Origin: Deltaproteobacteria bacterium
GTDB lineage: Bacteria > Desulfobacterota > Desulfobacteria > Desulfobacterales > UBA11574
NCBI GenBank assembly: GCA_019313505.1
Contig: JAFDBA010000136.1
Span: 1-7,745, forward strand
Reading direction: 5' to 3'
Length of the DNA stretch: 7,745 bases
Below, one piece after another: positions 6,518 to 7,745 of the stretch. The position numbers and the translations under genes were made by a program. Below the pieces are notes generated by a model. That model had not been told where the DNA came from and did no database searches. It saw only the letters and a program-made list of their open reading frames with translations. The stretch's first letter is position 1. The number at the start of each line of letters is the position of its first letter.

Positions 6518-7745
6518 TTAGATCACTCTAACATTGCCGCCATCGATAGGAACCTGCGCACCCGTAGTCTTGGCAAAAGCAGGACCAACCATTGCGCAAA
6601 CCAGCGCGGCCACATCTTTGGACGACACTTCTGTTTTTAAGCAATTATTTGTTTTATATTCGTCCACTGTACATCCATATTGACGGGCGCGGCTTTCCAG
6701 GACTTCAGACGTCCAAAGTGCTGTATCATAAACAGCGTTGGGATGTACGATATTGACACGGATACCTTCCGGCCCCAATTCCATTGCGGCTATTCGGGCC
6801 AGTTGGGTTTGTCCGGCTTTGGCCACAGAATAGGCGGCAGCGCCCGGGCCGGGAGCAGGTACGTTTTTGGAAGAGATAAATACTACCGTAGCATCAATAC
6901 CCTGCTTGAGATATGGAATGCACATCTTTAATAATCGTTGTTGGCAGGATAAATTGATATCCCTGCTCCTTTCCCCGATCTTTTCGTCCATATCTTCGAT
7001 TCTCTGGCTGTCTGGAAAAATTCCCGCGTTGGGGATTAAAATATCAAGACCACCAAAACAACGAACGGTCATCTCAACAGCTTTTTTTACAACCCTGTCA
7101 TTCGTGATATCACAATGGACACCCACCATGTCTTGCTGTTTGAATATTTGGGTAATTTCAGGATTAATATCAAGACCCACTACAACAGCACCTTGCTCAT
7201 GCAACATTTCCGTACAGGCAAGACCAATCCCACTGGCAGCCCCGGTTATCAACGCTACTTTGCCTTGTAATTCAGGAGAAATACCACTTCTGCGCAATTT
7301 GGCCTGTTGTAATTCCCAATATTCCATATCAAAGATCTGTTTTTCAGATAAGGCTTTCCACCCCCCAATGGCTTCACCCCATTGGATCGCTCGAATCGTA
7401 TGATGAACAATTTCTGAAACGATAGTCGTCTCCTTTACACGTCGGCCGAAGGCTATCGTGCCGTGTTGGGGCCAGATTCCCCACCTGGGAGCCGGATCAA
7501 GGCAAGTTAAATGACCATCTGTATTTCTGTCAAAATACGCTCTATATGATTCAGCATAATCAGTTATTTCCTGTTCCACATTCTTTCCGAAAATAACCGG
7601 AATCGACTTGGTGTAAATAAGATGATCTAAAGTTATAGGTCCGCGGGTGGCAATCGATTCGACATTGGAAAGACCGGCAAATCCACAGGCTTCAGAACTT
7701 TGATCCAGTTTGGCCAGCACGGCATTCCCTTTTACCCGGGAAACA
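6518..7745 (-). CDS. Bifunctional class II aldolase / short-chain dehydrogenase, rhamnulose-1-phosphate aldolase type (C-terminal part)
   Basis: The frame is open from the right window edge (first full codon at 7744-7742) to the TAA at 6518-6520. It shows 409 codons of a protein whose relatives are about 680-700 residues; the N-terminal aldolase half is mostly outside. Numbering from the GTG at 7720, residues 1-150 hold the end of the aldolase part and the linker, including ESIATRGPITLDHLIYTK, a stretch typical of RhaD-type aldolase/dehydrogenase fusions. Residues 151-400 are a complete SDR domain: TGAASGIG (159-166) binds the cofactor, and Asp184 after the second strand suggests NAD rather than NADP. 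NAG is at 231-233, and the catalytic Ser283 or Ser284, Tyr297 and Lys301 (YSVAK) are present. Relatives split a 6-deoxyketose 1-phosphate into dihydroxyacetone phosphate and lactaldehyde, then oxidise the aldehyde. The sugar is not determinable here. The gene precedes lsrF in the same direction, 111 bp away. Confidence 0.85.
   Translation of the reverse strand, partial: VSRVKGNAVLAKLDQSSEACGFAGLSNVESIATRGPITLDHLIYTKSIPVIFGKNVEQEITDYAESYRAYFDRNTDGHLTCLDPAPRWGIWPQHGTIAFGRRVKETTIVSEIVHHTIRAIQWGEAIGGWKALSEKQIFDMEYWELQQAKLRRSGISPELQGKVALITGAASGIGLACTEMLHEQGAVVVGLDINPEITQIFKQQDMVGVHCDITNDRVVKKAVEMTVRCFGGLDILIPNAGIFPDSQRIEDMDEKIGERSRDINLSCQQRLLKMCIPYLKQGIDATVVFISSKNVPAPGPGAAAYSVAKAGQTQLARIAAMELGPEGIRVNIVHPNAVYDTALWTSEVLESRARQYGCTVDEYKTNNCLKTEVSSKDVAALVCAMVGPAFAKTTGAQVPIDGGNVRVI

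Noticed and set aside
6867..7403. Rightward open frame of 178 codons opposite the aldolase/dehydrogenase gene
   Set aside because: It is the complement of a well-conserved SDR domain, with no family features of its own.

Overview
The window reads as ordinary bacterial chromosome, with a moderately low GC content and tightly packed genes. It suggests a Gram-negative anaerobe of the Desulfobacterota (former Deltaproteobacteria). The pointers are a DHH-type N-terminus like the CBS/DHH tRNA nucleotidyltransferases of that group, an NSS symporter, and an LsrF/aldolase-dehydrogenase sugar module. This placement is an inference from gene content, not from a marker gene.

Left part (1-2619). A leftward gene, cut by the window edge, starts at 619 and encodes a DHH-family phosphoesterase domain, probably the front of an A-adding or CCA-type tRNA nucleotidyltransferase. 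A 150-bp divergent promoter region separates it from a rightward two-gene NAD salvage operon. That operon encodes a PncA-type nicotinamidase (770-1291) and a nicotinate phosphoribosyltransferase (1288-2619) joined by an ATGA overlap. Together they convert nicotinamide to nicotinate and then to nicotinate mononucleotide (Preiss-Handler route).

Middle (2620-5537). A 534-bp gene-free gap holds a 270-bp element (2685-2954) made almost wholly of nested inverted-repeat blocks. Its GTAA/TTAC ends and a degenerate 8-bp flanking repeat resemble a transposase-less (MITE-like) relative of IS66-family elements. Next come an NSS-family (LeuT-fold) sodium symporter (3154-4659), whose chloride-site position carries Ser rather than the Glu of LeuT, and, 23 bp later, NAD kinase (4683-5537). 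Three of the window's genes therefore act on the NAD(P) pool, with the symporter lying between them.

Right part (5562-7745, leftward). The C-terminal 409 codons of a large bifunctional aldolase/short-chain dehydrogenase (rhamnulose-phosphate-aldolase type) run in from the right edge. They are followed by an lsrF-like gene. The lsrF reading frame is broken near its start: the two frames match the family on either side of a gap equal to a 46-bp deletion, and the scar fits a deletion between 7-bp direct repeats. The remaining 244-codon frame keeps both known active-site residues, so the gene is either a recent pseudogene or is expressed as a shortened protein by restart.

No rRNA, tRNA, CRISPR array, transposase or phage gene was seen.
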